Positions 1 through 7,767 of a DNA stretch of 13,221 bases are shown piece by piece (position 1 is the stretch's first letter; every line of letters starts with the position of its first letter). The stretch is from positions 1-13,221 of the forward strand of contig DASTUM010000160.1 of assembly GCA_035759665.1 (NCBI GenBank), in the 5' to 3' direction. Made by a program: the position numbers and the translations under genes. Source of the DNA: Micavibrio_A sp035759665 (GTDB taxonomy: Bacteria; Pseudomonadota; Alphaproteobacteria; Micavibrionales; Micavibrionaceae). The notes under the pieces are model-generated. The model made no database searches. It worked only from the letters and a program-made list of their open reading frames with translations, and was not told where the DNA came from.

Positions 1-684
1 GCCGGGGAAGCGTTCTTCCTTGGTCTTCGGGCCGTGATAGCCGGTGAGACCGAGATATTCTTCGAAGAACTTCCTGTAGAGATTCATGATATAGATCGTG
101 TCCGCATCCGCCTCTTCGTTCGTTTCGAAGGCGCAGTGGCCTTCGTGCCAGAAAAATTCGGAGGTGCGCAGGAACAGGCGCGTACGCATTTCCCAGCGCA
201 TGACGTTGGCCCACTGGTTCAATTTCATCGGCAGGTCGCGGTAGGATTGAATCCATCTCGCCATCGCGTCGCCGATGATGGTTTCCGACGTCGGGCGGAC
301 GACATAGGGTTCTTCCAGTTCGGCGGCGGGCGCGGGAACGAGGCCGCCCTTCGGGCCTTTTTCAAGGCGGTGGTGCGTGACGACCGCGCATTCCTTGGCG
401 AAGCCTTCGACATGCTCGGCTTCTTTCGCGAGGAAGGATACGGGGATCAGCAGCGGGAACGCGGCGTTCTGGACGCCGTAATCCTTGAGCCATTTGTCGA
501 AAATGCCCGTCATGTTTTCCCAGAGGGCGTAGCCGTACGGCTTGATAATCATCGAACCGCGCACGGGAGAATTTTCGGCGAGGTCGGCGGCTTTCACCAC
601 TTCCTGATACCATTCGGGAAAGTTTTCGGCGCGCGTGGGCGTGATCGCGGTGCGGGCGTTTTGCTTGCTTGCGGGATTGTTCAT
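1..684 (-). CDS. proS: Prolyl-tRNA synthetase, archaeal/eukaryotic type (N-terminal 228 residues; runs off the window)
   Basis: Charges tRNA-Pro with proline in the cytoplasm. The first 228 codons are visible and the rest lies beyond position 1. The start is ATG at 684, 16 bases after the preceding stop, with a GAGGG ribosome site about 8 bases upstream. Recognisable parts are the N-terminal FPEWYQEVVKAADLAE and PVRGSMIIKPYGYALWENM segments (residues 22-58), the proline-pocket loop RPTSETIIGDAM (130-141), and class II motif 2, RWEMRTRLFLRTSEFFWHEG (163-182). These match the ProS type 3 family (archaea, eukaryotes, Thermus, Bacteroidetes). The usual alphaproteobacterial enzyme is a different, short bacterial form beginning roughly MRLSRYFLPxLKE, which is not present here. 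The gene nevertheless sits where alphaproteobacteria normally carry proS, after rnj and DUF1467. Identity as ProRS is near certain. The type call rests on the visible N-terminal half only. Confidence 0.95.
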   Translation of the reverse strand, partial: MNNPASKQNARTAITPTRAENFPEWYQEVVKAADLAENSPVRGSMIIKPYGYALWENMTGIFDKWLKDYGVQNAAFPLLIPVSFLAKEAEHVEGFAKECAVVTHHRLEKGPKGGLVPAPAAELEEPYVVRPTSETIIGDAMARWIQSYRDLPMKLNQWANVMRWEMRTRLFLRTSEFFWHEGHCAFETNEEADADTIYIMNLYRKFFEEYLGLTGYHGPKTKEERFPG

Positions 685-700
685 TAAAACCCTCTAAAAT

Positions 701-1258
701 TTATTCCGCGGATTCCCCGCCTTCCGGCGGTTCGGCTTTCGGGGCAATTTCCTTAACCGGCGCAGACTCTATGACATCGGGCGCGGTTTGTCTATCGGGC
801 GCGGCAACGGCAGGAGGCGCGGTTTCCCGCGGAATTCCAGCGCAGACGGCATGAACCTGCGAGGTCAGATCCTGACCGTTATAGGTGACGCGCCCGGACG
901 GGGCGATTTCGAGGAAGCCGGGCGTGGCTTCCAGAGTCAGCCCCTTCGTGTGATGGCTCAGGCGTTTGGCCAGGTCAATCGTCAGGGGAACCACGATCGT
1001 CTGCTCGGCGAGCCCCATCGGCGCGGCGTTGATATCGGCGGGAACGACGGCTTTCCCCCGGACGTCGACGCCGGGTTTGTAGGTCACATACGCGGCAGCT
1101 TTATGATCCGGCAGAAGGCGGCATTCGGGCGGGTAGACGCCGTCATCCTGCGCGCGGGCCACCGCCGGCATCATTACGAGGAGCACTAGGGACGCGGCAA
1201 TCCATACCATTCTGGATTGCTTCGCTACGCTCGCAATGACGGGAGATGACGGGTTCAT
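701..1258 (-). CDS. Secreted protein of unknown function with a repeat-derived signal peptide
   Basis: This 185-residue protein was not matched to a named family. The ATG at 1258 overlaps the TAA of the DUF1467 gene by one base (TAATG), and an AGAGG lies about 10 bases upstream. A signal peptide is evident: a basic n-region ending AKQSR (residues 12-16), a hydrophobic core MVWIAASLVLLVMMPAV (17-33), and a likely cleavage site ARA|Q after residue 36. The mature part has two cysteines (C46, C139) that could pair in the periplasm, a motif TYKPGVDVRGKAVVPADI (59-76), and an acidic, Pro/Ala-rich tail from about residue 143. The whole signal peptide is written in a palindromic repeat at 1165-1243. 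A later start at M17 (1210) is possible but would leave no positive charge ahead of the core. That this is a real gene is inferred from the coupled start, the coherent export signal and its place inside the operon. Confidence 0.75.
   Translation of the reverse strand: MNPSSPVIASVAKQSRMVWIAASLVLLVMMPAVARAQDDGVYPPECRLLPDHKAAAYVTYKPGVDVRGKAVVPADINAAPMGLAEQTIVVPLTIDLAKRLSHHTKGLTLEATPGFLEIAPSGRVTYNGQDLTSQVHAVCAGIPRETAPPAVAAPDRQTAPDVIESAPVKEIAPKAEPPEGGESAE
1165..1243 (-). repeat. Palindromic interspersed repeat, copy A, inside the 5' end of a coding sequence
   Basis: Read on the minus strand, a left arm CGTCATTGCGAGCGTAGCG...AATCCAG is followed by a short spacer and a right arm TGGATTGCCGCGTCCCTAG...CGTAATGATGCCGG. 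It has the same two-armed build as the copies at 11760-11831 and 11881-11956. One arm is of the GCGAAGCAATCCAG type and the other of the CTGGATTGCCGCGTCGC type. Compared with the 11760 copy, the right arm carries one extra base (position 1187), several substitutions, and a small change at its tip. This class of short repeat is widespread in alphaproteobacterial genomes and is usually intergenic. Here it lies wholly within the reading frame at 701-1258. Confidence 0.85.
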
Positions 1259-1530
1259 TATCGCAGATCCTCTTCCGACATTTGGCGAGCGATGCCGTAG
1301 AAATCGATCACCCCCAAATGGATCAAGGTGAAAACGATGCCCCAGAGGATGGCGGCGAGAATGGCCGTGGCCAGAAATTTTTGCTTGATGCGCGGATTGA
1401 CGGGAGCGCTCCCCACATTGCCGGTTTGCAGCTCGCCGTCTTCCGGCGCGCGGTTGCCCCATGGCAGGACGGCGAACAGGGCCGTCCAGAAAAGCAGCAG
1501 ATAGAGGATTATGCCGGTAAAAACGCTCAT
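1258..1530 (-). CDS. DUF1467 family small inner-membrane protein
   Basis: A 90-residue protein with two likely membrane helices. The first is in MSVFTGIILYLLLFWTALFAVLPWG (residues 1-25). The second lies in the stretch after PRIKQKFL, around AILAAILWGIVFTLIHLGVI. The LPWGNR motif after the first helix and the N-P-R-I-K-Q-K-F linker before the second are characteristic of DUF1467, an alphaproteobacterial family of unknown function commonly found between rnj and proS. The ATG at 1530 was chosen because family members begin at this point. An upstream in-frame TTG (1545) would add five residues (MLQRL) with no better ribosome site, and no clear Shine-Dalgarno is seen for either. The stop overlaps the next start by one base. 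The 88 bases between it and rnj show no convincing terminator or promoter. Confidence 0.88.
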   Translation of the reverse strand: MSVFTGIILYLLLFWTALFAVLPWGNRAPEDGELQTGNVGSAPVNPRIKQKFLATAILAAILWGIVFTLIHLGVIDFYGIARQMSEEDLR

Positions 1531-1618
1531 AAGCCGTTGTAACAAAATGATCCGGGGTTTGTATAGAAAAACCGCCCTGCCCGCCCGATATCCGGTGCAT
1601 GAAGCCGCAGCAGCTTTT

Positions 1619-3286
1619 TTATACCCGCACCAGATGCACGCTTGTCTTCGGCTTGATCTGGAGCTTGTGCTGGACGAAGCGACGTATGCCGATGCGCATT
1701 TCTTCCAAAACGAACGCGTCGTCCCGCAATTCCTTGTCCGTCATGTCATCAAGAATGTCTTCGATCTCGACTATGATTTCTTCCTCGAACGCCTGACCTT
1801 CCTCGTCTCCCGGATCGACGAGGCCGACCGTGCTGACCTGCGGGTCGGTAAGAAGGTCGCCGTTTTTCTTCATCACCATGGTAATATGGACGGCGCCGGA
1901 GAATTGGAGCTTGCGACGCTGGGATATCGCCTGGTGGTCAGCACGGATGATGCGGCCCGGCTCCACGGCCAGAAGCCCCGTTTCGATATGGTCTATGACG
2001 GACGGCGTACCGGGATACAACCGGATGACAGAGCCGTTGTTCGGCACGATGGCTGTCGGTACCTGCAGGTCGCGGGCGAGCGCGGCGTGAGCTTCGAGCA
2101 TCGTGCGCTCGCCATGAACGGCGATAACGGATTGCGGCTTCACCCATTGGAACATTTGCGTGATTTCATCGCGCGCGGGGTGGCCGGAGACATGGATGAT
2201 ATGCTTCGTTTCACGCGGAGAGACGATGCGCACGCGGGACGCAGCAAGGTTGTTTTTGACGGCTATGATTTCCCGTTCGTTTCCGGGAATGGGACGCGCA
2301 GAGAAAACGACCGTATCGCCTTCCTTCAGCGTGATTTCCTGATGCTCGCCGCGGGCGATGCGGGCGAGTTGCGCGCGGGCCTCGCCCTGCGATCCCGTCA
2401 CGATCATGATAATGCGGTCATCGGGGATGTAGCTGAGTTCGTCTTCATCCACGAACGGGGGGATATCTTTCATGTAACCGCATTCACGCGCGGCGGCGAC
2501 CATGTTGTGCAGAGAACGGCCCATAAGCGCGACTTGACGCCCGCTTTCCTTCGCCGCGAGGCAGATGGAGCGCAGGCGGCCGATATTGGAGGCGAAAATC
2601 GTGACCATGATCCGCCCGCCGCATTCCCTGAACAGGGCGGCGAGGCCGCGTTCGACATCCCCTTCGGAACCCGATACGCCATCGACCTCGGCATTGGTGG
2701 AATCGCCGATATAGGCGAGCACGCCTTTCTCGCCGAAGGCTTTGAACGGCGCGGGGTCGGTCGCTTCGCCGATCGTCGGTTCGGGGTCGAGGTTCCAGTC
2801 TCCGCTGTGCAGGATATTGCCGACATCGGTTTCGATGAACAAAGCCGCGGTTTCGGGAACAGAATGCGTCACCGGCGTGAAGGTTATTTTGAAAGGTTTC
2901 AGGGAGAGCGTTTCGTGCGCGCCGACTTCCAGCACCTCCGCGTCACGGCAGGCGGGATTTTCCGACAGTTTGCGCCGAAGCACCGCCGCCGTGAAGGGCG
3001 ATGCGTAGATCGGGCAGCGCAGGCGCGGCCACAGATGCGCCACCGCCCCGATATGGTCTTCGTGCGCATGGGTAATGATGAGGGCAAGCAGGTCTTTCTT
3101 GCGCTCCTCGATAAAGGCCGGGTCGGGGATGAGGATGTCGATGCCCGGAAACCGTTCATCGGCGAAACCGAGGCCGCAATCAATGGCGAGCCATTTTCCC
3201 TGATATCCGTAGATGTTGAGGTTTACGCCGAATTGTTCGGCGCCGCCCAGAGGGATGAAATAGAGTTCGTCTTTTTTAAAGTTCAT
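1619..3286 (-). CDS. rnj: Ribonuclease J (metallo-beta-lactamase/beta-CASP RNase)
   Basis: Cytoplasmic 5'-3' exonuclease and endonuclease acting in mRNA decay and rRNA maturation. The 555-residue length is normal for the family. The metal-binding signature THAHEDH is at residues 72-78 (H73, H75, D77, H78), followed by the next zinc ligands in THSVPE (H141) and HSGDWNLDPEP (D163). The beta-CASP part shows GDSTNAEVDG, SNIGRLRS, MGRSLHNM and VTGSQGEARAQLARIARGEH. The later VSGHPARDEI and VIAVHGERTMLEAHA motifs are typical of RNase J. No catalytic residue appears to be missing. The ATG at 3286 shares one base with the coaX stop (TAATG), so translation is probably coupled to coaX. Alphaproteobacteria use RNase J together with RNase E, and the gene is normally found in this neighbourhood. 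Confidence 0.96.
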   Translation of the reverse strand: MNFKKDELYFIPLGGAEQFGVNLNIYGYQGKWLAIDCGLGFADERFPGIDILIPDPAFIEERKKDLLALIITHAHEDHIGAVAHLWPRLRCPIYASPFTAAVLRRKLSENPACRDAEVLEVGAHETLSLKPFKITFTPVTHSVPETAALFIETDVGNILHSGDWNLDPEPTIGEATDPAPFKAFGEKGVLAYIGDSTNAEVDGVSGSEGDVERGLAALFRECGGRIMVTIFASNIGRLRSICLAAKESGRQVALMGRSLHNMVAAARECGYMKDIPPFVDEDELSYIPDDRIIMIVTGSQGEARAQLARIARGEHQEITLKEGDTVVFSARPIPGNEREIIAVKNNLAASRVRIVSPRETKHIIHVSGHPARDEITQMFQWVKPQSVIAVHGERTMLEAHAALARDLQVPTAIVPNNGSVIRLYPGTPSVIDHIETGLLAVEPGRIIRADHQAISQRRKLQFSGAVHITMVMKKNGDLLTDPQVSTVGLVDPGDEEGQAFEEEIIVEIEDILDDMTDKELRDDAFVLEEMRIGIRRFVQHKLQIKPKTSVHLVRV

Positions 3287-4071
3287 TACGCAGCTTTGGC
3301 TTTCTTTTGAATGTGATCGTAAATGGCGATCAGGCCTTTCATGGTCAGGTCTTCGTCGAAATGGTCGATGGCGTTCGTGCCGCTGGCGAACAACGGCGAG
3401 AGTCCGCCCGTTGCCAGAACGTACGGTTTAACGCCCATTTCTTTGGAAAGGCGCGCCACCATCCCCTCGACGGAGCTGATGACGCCCCAGTACATGCCCG
3501 ATTGCATGGCATGGACGGTGTCCTTGCCGATGACGGTGTCAGTTCTGGCGATGGCGACTTTCGGCAAAGCGCCCGCCGCCTGCCGCAGCGCGGCCATGGA
3601 CAAATTGACGCCCGGCGAAATCACGCCGCCGCAATGGTCGCCGTTTTCGTCGATGACGTCATAGGTGGTGGAGGTTCCGAAATCGACGACGATGGCGGGG
3701 CATTTGTAATAGCGTTTGACGGCCATGGCATGCAACAGGCGGTCTGCGCCCATCTCTTCAGGCCTTTTGATGTTGACCTTGATGCCGAGGTCGATCTTGT
3801 CCTGCCCGACGATCACGGGCGTAACGTTGAAATGTTTTTCGCACAGGCGGCTCAGATTGAAGTTCGCGTCGGCGACGACGGAGCTGACGATCGCGTCCTT
3901 GACGCTGGCGAAAGTCAGCTTCGCTTCTAAAAACAGCGGATAGAGCCATGAGGCATATTCGTCCGCCGTGCGCGCGGGATCTGTCTTGCAACGCCAGCTG
4001 TGCAGGATGTTCTTTCCGTCATAGAGCGCAAACACGACATTCGTGTTTCCGGCTTCGATGGCCATCAGCAT
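3286..4071 (-). CDS. coaX: Type III pantothenate kinase
   Basis: Phosphorylates pantothenate, the first step of coenzyme A synthesis, in the cytoplasm. It has 261 residues, the usual size. The ASKHA-fold nucleotide motifs are present: phosphate-1 AIEAGNTNVVF (residues 4-14), the GADR motif with the presumed catalytic Asp (108-111, D110), phosphate-2 VDFGTSTTYD (129-138), and SPGVNLSMAALRQAAGALP (152-170). In the phosphate-1 motif most family members have Asp (IDxGNTN); this protein has Glu at residue 6 (codon GAA). The ATG at 4071 was chosen because it follows the birA stop by one base, has GGAG about 9 bases upstream, and gives the family N-terminus. An ORF extension to 4125 would lie inside birA, and a start two codons later (4065) is also possible. 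The gene is part of the nuoN-birA-coaX-rnj chain. Confidence 0.95.
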   Translation of the reverse strand: MLMAIEAGNTNVVFALYDGKNILHSWRCKTDPARTADEYASWLYPLFLEAKLTFASVKDAIVSSVVADANFNLSRLCEKHFNVTPVIVGQDKIDLGIKVNIKRPEEMGADRLLHAMAVKRYYKCPAIVVDFGTSTTYDVIDENGDHCGGVISPGVNLSMAALRQAAGALPKVAIARTDTVIGKDTVHAMQSGMYWGVISSVEGMVARLSKEMGVKPYVLATGGLSPLFASGTNAIDHFDEDLTMKGLIAIYDHIQKKAKAA

Positions 4072-4072
4072 G

Positions 4073-4807
4073 TTACTTGTCTCCAAAATGGACTTCACCC
4101 GCGGTGAAAGTCCTTCTCTGTCCATCGACCAAAGCGATCAGGGTTCCGTTTTCGTCGATCCCCTCGAACACGCCGCGATAGGTAATTTCAGGCAGTCGGA
4201 TAGACATCTCCCGCCCCAGCCCGTGGGCCTGTTTTAGCCAGTCTTCGCGGATTTGTCCAAAACCTTCGTCCTGCCACGATAAATAGCGGGCGTGGAGCTT
4301 ATTCAGATAAACGTCGCGGAAGGTGTTCACGGCAACGCGGTCTTTTTTTACGGAATCAAGCCCTATAGCCCCTTCCGGCGGGGCGAAGATGTTTACGCCG
4401 GTGCCGACGATCAGGTAGTCGATGCGCCCGTGACTGTCCAGTTTGGATTCCAGCAGGATGCCAGAAACCTTTTTCCCGTCGATCAGGATATCGTTGGGCC
4501 ATTTCAGGGTTTTGGCGTGGCCGTCCCCGATCACCTCGTCCATGGCGTCGGAGAGCGCAACCGCGGCGACGAAGGCCATTTGCCCCGCTTTGTCGGCGCG
4601 GCAGGACGGGCGCAGCAGTTTCGAGATATAGAGATTACCCATGGGCGAAACCCAGCCGTTGCCGTGGCGGCCCCTGCCCTTCGTCTGTGTCAGGGCCTGG
4701 ATAACGAGTCCTTCGGGTTCGCCCGTGTCGGCGAGGTCGCGGACCAGGTCTTGCGTACTCGGTGTCGTGCCGAGCATCTGCACTCGCCAGAAATCCACGC
4801 TAGCCAT
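4073..4807 (-). CDS. birA: Biotin--[acetyl-CoA-carboxylase] ligase, short (class I) form
   Basis: Attaches biotin to the carrier protein of biotin-dependent carboxylases, through biotinyl-AMP. The 244-residue protein begins directly with the catalytic domain and lacks the N-terminal helix-turn-helix of the E. coli repressor form, so it should be an enzyme only, not a biotin-operon regulator. Visible motifs are the biotinyl-AMP loop QTKGRGRHGNGW (residues 41-52), KWPNDILIDGKKVSGILLE (102-120) with the conserved lysine K102, and VGTGVNI (134-140). The small C-terminal domain ends TFTAGEVHFGDK. The start codon lies inside nuoN (8-base overlap), and no separate ribosome site is clear, which suggests coupling to nuoN translation. 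A biotin ligase directly after nuoN is a standard alphaproteobacterial arrangement. Confidence 0.95.
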   Translation of the reverse strand: MASVDFWRVQMLGTTPSTQDLVRDLADTGEPEGLVIQALTQTKGRGRHGNGWVSPMGNLYISKLLRPSCRADKAGQMAFVAAVALSDAMDEVIGDGHAKTLKWPNDILIDGKKVSGILLESKLDSHGRIDYLIVGTGVNIFAPPEGAIGLDSVKKDRVAVNTFRDVYLNKLHARYLSWQDEGFGQIREDWLKQAHGLGREMSIRLPEITYRGVFEGIDENGTLIALVDGQRRTFTAGEVHFGDK

Positions 4808-6248
4808 GGAAGAAAACGCTCACGGCGTCGCGGCTGATATCCACCACCGGCGACGGGAAGAGGATGAAGGCGACGATAAACAGCACCGACAGGGCCACCA
4901 CCGCGCGGCGGGCGAACGGCGCGCAATCATAGGCCGGTGCAGGTTCGTCGAAGAACATCACCTTGATGATGCGGATATAGTAATACGCCGCGACGACCGA
5001 ACACAGGACGCCCAGCACGGCAAGGACATAAAGTCCCGCGCCGATGGCGGCCTGAAAAACAAGGAGCTTCCCGAAGAAACCGGCAAGCGGGGGAATGCCG
5101 CTCATCGAGAACAGCAGGAGCGCGAGCGCGTGGGCCATGGCCGGTTTCGTACGCGATAGGCCCGCGAGATCGGAAATATTTTCGAGCGCCTGCCCTTCGC
5201 GGCGCATGCACAGGACGACCGCGAACGCCCCCGCCGTCATGACCATATAGATGAGCATATAGACAAGAACGGCGGTCAGCCCCTCGATATTCCCGGCGGC
5301 GAAACCTACGAGCGCGAAGCCCATATTGCCGATCGAGGAATAGGCCAGCAGGCGTTTGATGTTTTCCTGAAGCAGTCCGCCGAAGGCGCCGACAGCCATC
5401 GAGAGCGCGGAGAGCATCCATACGATCTGCAGCCATTGCGGTACGGCGTCCGGCGGGAAGGCTTCGAAGAGAAGGCGTATAAGCAGCGCGATGGCGGCGA
5501 CCTTGGGCACCATGGCGAAGAAGGTCGTGACCGACGTGGGCGCGCCTTCATACACGTCCGGCGTCCACATATGGAACGGTGCGGCGGAAATTTTGAAGGC
5601 TATGCCCGCGATCAGGAAGGTCATGCCGATCAGCGCGCCGAGCGACAGTTCCTGCGAGAGCGTATCGCCGATCACCGTGAAATCAACCGATCCGGTATAA
5701 CCGTAGACAAGCGAAGCGCCGAACAGCAGCATGCCAGACGCGATGGCGCCGAGAACGAAATATTTCAGCCCCGCCTCGGCGGACTTCACATTGTCACGGC
5801 GGATGGAGGCCAGCACGTAGAGGGAAAGCGATTGCAGTTCGAGGGCCATATAGAGGGCCAGGAGGTTGTGGGACGAAACCATCAGCATCATCCCGAGGCC
5901 GGAAGTGAGCATGAGGATGGGGTATTCGAAACGCGCCATGCGCTCTTCTTCCAGAAACCTGACCGAGAGGACGATCGAAGTGAAAAGGCCGCCGAGGATC
6001 ATCAGTTTGACGATGCCGCCGAACTGATCCATCACGAAAAAGCCGTTCAAAATTTCCGCCCTCTCCCAGCTATCCTGCTGGAGCAGGAAGCAGGTGGCGA
6101 CCGCCGTGGCGATGGCGCAGAGCCAGCCGATCTGCGACGATGCCTTGTCTCCGTGGAACACGCCGAGCACCAGCAGGGCGAGCGCCGCCAGCGCCATGAA
6201 AATTTCCGGCATCATCGGGTCGAGGAGGAGGAAGGAGAAATCAGTCAT
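4800..6248 (-). CDS. nuoN: NADH:quinone oxidoreductase (complex I) subunit N
   Basis: Antiporter-like proton-channel subunit of the complex I membrane arm. It has 482 residues, the usual length. Family hallmarks are the proton-path Glu in LYMALELQSLSLYVLAS (E137), K162 in SAEAGLKYFVLGA, K219 in IAFKISAAPFH, then HMWTPDVYEGAPTSVT and KRLLAYSSIGNMGF. The spacing of E137, K162 and K219 agrees with that of the essential E133, K158 and K217 of the E. coli subunit. The ATG at 6248 overlaps the end of nuoM by 8 bases and has AAGGGG about 8 bases upstream. It is multi-spanning over its whole length, with no insertion or break. Confidence 0.97.
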   Translation of the reverse strand: MTDFSFLLLDPMMPEIFMALAALALLVLGVFHGDKASSQIGWLCAIATAVATCFLLQQDSWERAEILNGFFVMDQFGGIVKLMILGGLFTSIVLSVRFLEEERMARFEYPILMLTSGLGMMLMVSSHNLLALYMALELQSLSLYVLASIRRDNVKSAEAGLKYFVLGAIASGMLLFGASLVYGYTGSVDFTVIGDTLSQELSLGALIGMTFLIAGIAFKISAAPFHMWTPDVYEGAPTSVTTFFAMVPKVAAIALLIRLLFEAFPPDAVPQWLQIVWMLSALSMAVGAFGGLLQENIKRLLAYSSIGNMGFALVGFAAGNIEGLTAVLVYMLIYMVMTAGAFAVVLCMRREGQALENISDLAGLSRTKPAMAHALALLLFSMSGIPPLAGFFGKLLVFQAAIGAGLYVLAVLGVLCSVVAAYYYIRIIKVMFFDEPAPAYDCAPFARRAVVALSVLFIVAFILFPSPVVDISRDAVSVFFHG

Positions 6249-7764
6249 GAGCCGGCCCCTTCTTCACGTCCGCCTTGGCATAATTGACGGGAGATACGCT
6301 GTCGGGTTGGTATATCTGCAGCACAGAGGCCACGGACGGGGAAATATTTTTCATGACGAAGCCGGGCGCGACGCCGAAGACGATGACGATCACCGCCAGC
6401 GGGACGAGATAGCCGAACTCGGTTTTCGTCAGGTCGGGCATGGCGGCGGCATCGGCGTTTTTCTGTTCGCCGAAAAGCACCCGGCGGTACAGCACCAGCA
6501 TATAGGCCGCGCCGAAAATGATGCCCGTGGTGGCGAAAACCGCGACCACCGTATCGGCCTGGAACGCGCCGAGCAGCGAAAGGAATTCGCCGACGAAACC
6601 CGACGTTCCCGGCAGGCCGACGGAACCGAGCATCAGCACCATGAAGACGGTCGCATATTTGGGCATGTTTTTCACAAGGCCGCCGTAGCGGGCGATATCG
6701 CGCGTGTGCAGACGGTCATAGACCACACCGACGCACAGGAAGAGCGCGGCGGAGATGATTCCGTGGGAGAGCATCTGGAACATCGCGCCGTCGACGCCCT
6801 GCTGCGTCCCCGTGAAAATGCCGAGCGTGACGAAGCCCATATGCGACACCGACGAATAGGCGATCAGTTTCTTCATGTCTTCCTGCACGAGCGCGACGAG
6901 CGCCGTATAGACGATGGCGACGATGGACAGCCAGAACACCATATCGGCGAAATAGGCCGAGGCGTCGGGCAGGATCGGCAGCGAGAAGCGCAGGAAGCCG
7001 TAGCCGCCCATCTTCAGAAGAACGCCCGCCAGAATGACGGAACCCGCCGTCGGCGCCTGAACATGCGCGTCGGGAAGCCACGTATGGACGGGCCACATCG
7101 GCATCTTGACCGCGAACGATGCAAAGAATGCCAGCCACAGCCATATCTGCCAGTTGAGCGGCAGAGCGTTGTCCTGCATAGCGATGATGTCGGTCGTGCC
7201 CGTCTGGTAATAAAGCGCCATGAAGGCGAGCAGCATCAGGACGGAGCCGAGCAGCGTGTAGAGGAAGAATTTAAAGGCCGCATAGACGCGGTCCTTGCCG
7301 CCCCACACGCCGATGATAAGGTACATCGGGATCAGCACGCCTTCGAAGAAGACGTAGAAAAGAATGGAATCCAGCGCGCAGAATGTTCCAACCATCAGCG
7401 TTTCGAGGACTAGGAAGGCGATCATATATTCCTTCACGCGCTTTTCGACGGCGCGCCACGCCGAAATCAGGCAGATCGGCGTCAGGAATGTCGAGAGCAG
7501 GACGAGATAGACGGAAATGCCGTCGATGCCGAGATGATAGGTAAGATTCAGCGCCGGAAACCACGTTTCCTTTTCGACGAACTGCATCCCCGTCACGCCT
7601 TCTTCATAATTCGCCATCATGACGAGAGAGAACGCGAAAACGAGCAGCGAGGTTGCGAGCGCGATCCAGCGGGCCACACCGTCGCCCGCCTTGTGCAGGC
7701 ACAAAATGACAAGCACGCCGAGCAGCGGCAGGAAAATCTGTAAGGAAAGAATGTGATCCAGCAT
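6241..7764 (-). CDS. nuoM: NADH:quinone oxidoreductase (complex I) subunit M
   Basis: Antiporter-like proton-channel subunit, the second of the three in the membrane arm. It has 507 residues. Diagnostic segments are LGIDGISVYLVLLSTFLTP (residues 78-96), the Glu motif LFYVFFEGVLIPMYLIIGVW (E141), K220 in FAVKMPMWPVHTWLPDAHVQ, K251 in AGVLLKMGGYGFLRF, and EDMKKLIAYSSVSHMGFV. These are the conserved proton-path charges and all are present. Translation starts at ATG 7764, three bases after the nuoL stop, with GGGG about 9 bases upstream. It ends with an 8-base overlap into nuoN. The protein has a short hydrophilic tail ending KKGPAHD. Confidence 0.97.
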   Translation of the reverse strand: MLDHILSLQIFLPLLGVLVILCLHKAGDGVARWIALATSLLVFAFSLVMMANYEEGVTGMQFVEKETWFPALNLTYHLGIDGISVYLVLLSTFLTPICLISAWRAVEKRVKEYMIAFLVLETLMVGTFCALDSILFYVFFEGVLIPMYLIIGVWGGKDRVYAAFKFFLYTLLGSVLMLLAFMALYYQTGTTDIIAMQDNALPLNWQIWLWLAFFASFAVKMPMWPVHTWLPDAHVQAPTAGSVILAGVLLKMGGYGFLRFSLPILPDASAYFADMVFWLSIVAIVYTALVALVQEDMKKLIAYSSVSHMGFVTLGIFTGTQQGVDGAMFQMLSHGIISAALFLCVGVVYDRLHTRDIARYGGLVKNMPKYATVFMVLMLGSVGLPGTSGFVGEFLSLLGAFQADTVVAVFATTGIIFGAAYMLVLYRRVLFGEQKNADAAAMPDLTKTEFGYLVPLAVIVIVFGVAPGFVMKNISPSVASVLQIYQPDSVSPVNYAKADVKKGPAHD

Positions 7765-7767
7765 CTT

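Noticed and set aside
34..687. A 217-codon plus-strand open frame at the left edge
   Set aside because: It is the antisense of the proS reading frame, which shows clear class II synthetase motifs.
701..1600. A longer 299-codon version of the secreted-protein frame starting at 1600
   Set aside because: The extension lies opposite in frame through the whole DUF1467 gene and lacks a ribosome site. The start at 1258 overlaps the DUF1467 stop and gives a sound signal peptide.
1511..3310. A 599-codon plus-strand open frame opposite rnj
   Set aside because: It mirrors rnj, whose catalytic motifs are complete on the minus strand. Its translation has the Arg/Asp/Gly/His-rich composition of an antisense frame in GC-rich DNA and no recognisable domain.
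6094..7413. A 439-codon plus-strand open frame opposite nuoM
   Set aside because: Antisense shadow of nuoM: repetitive His/Glu/Arg/Asp composition that is the expected complement of hydrophobic membrane codons, with no ribosome site or known motif.
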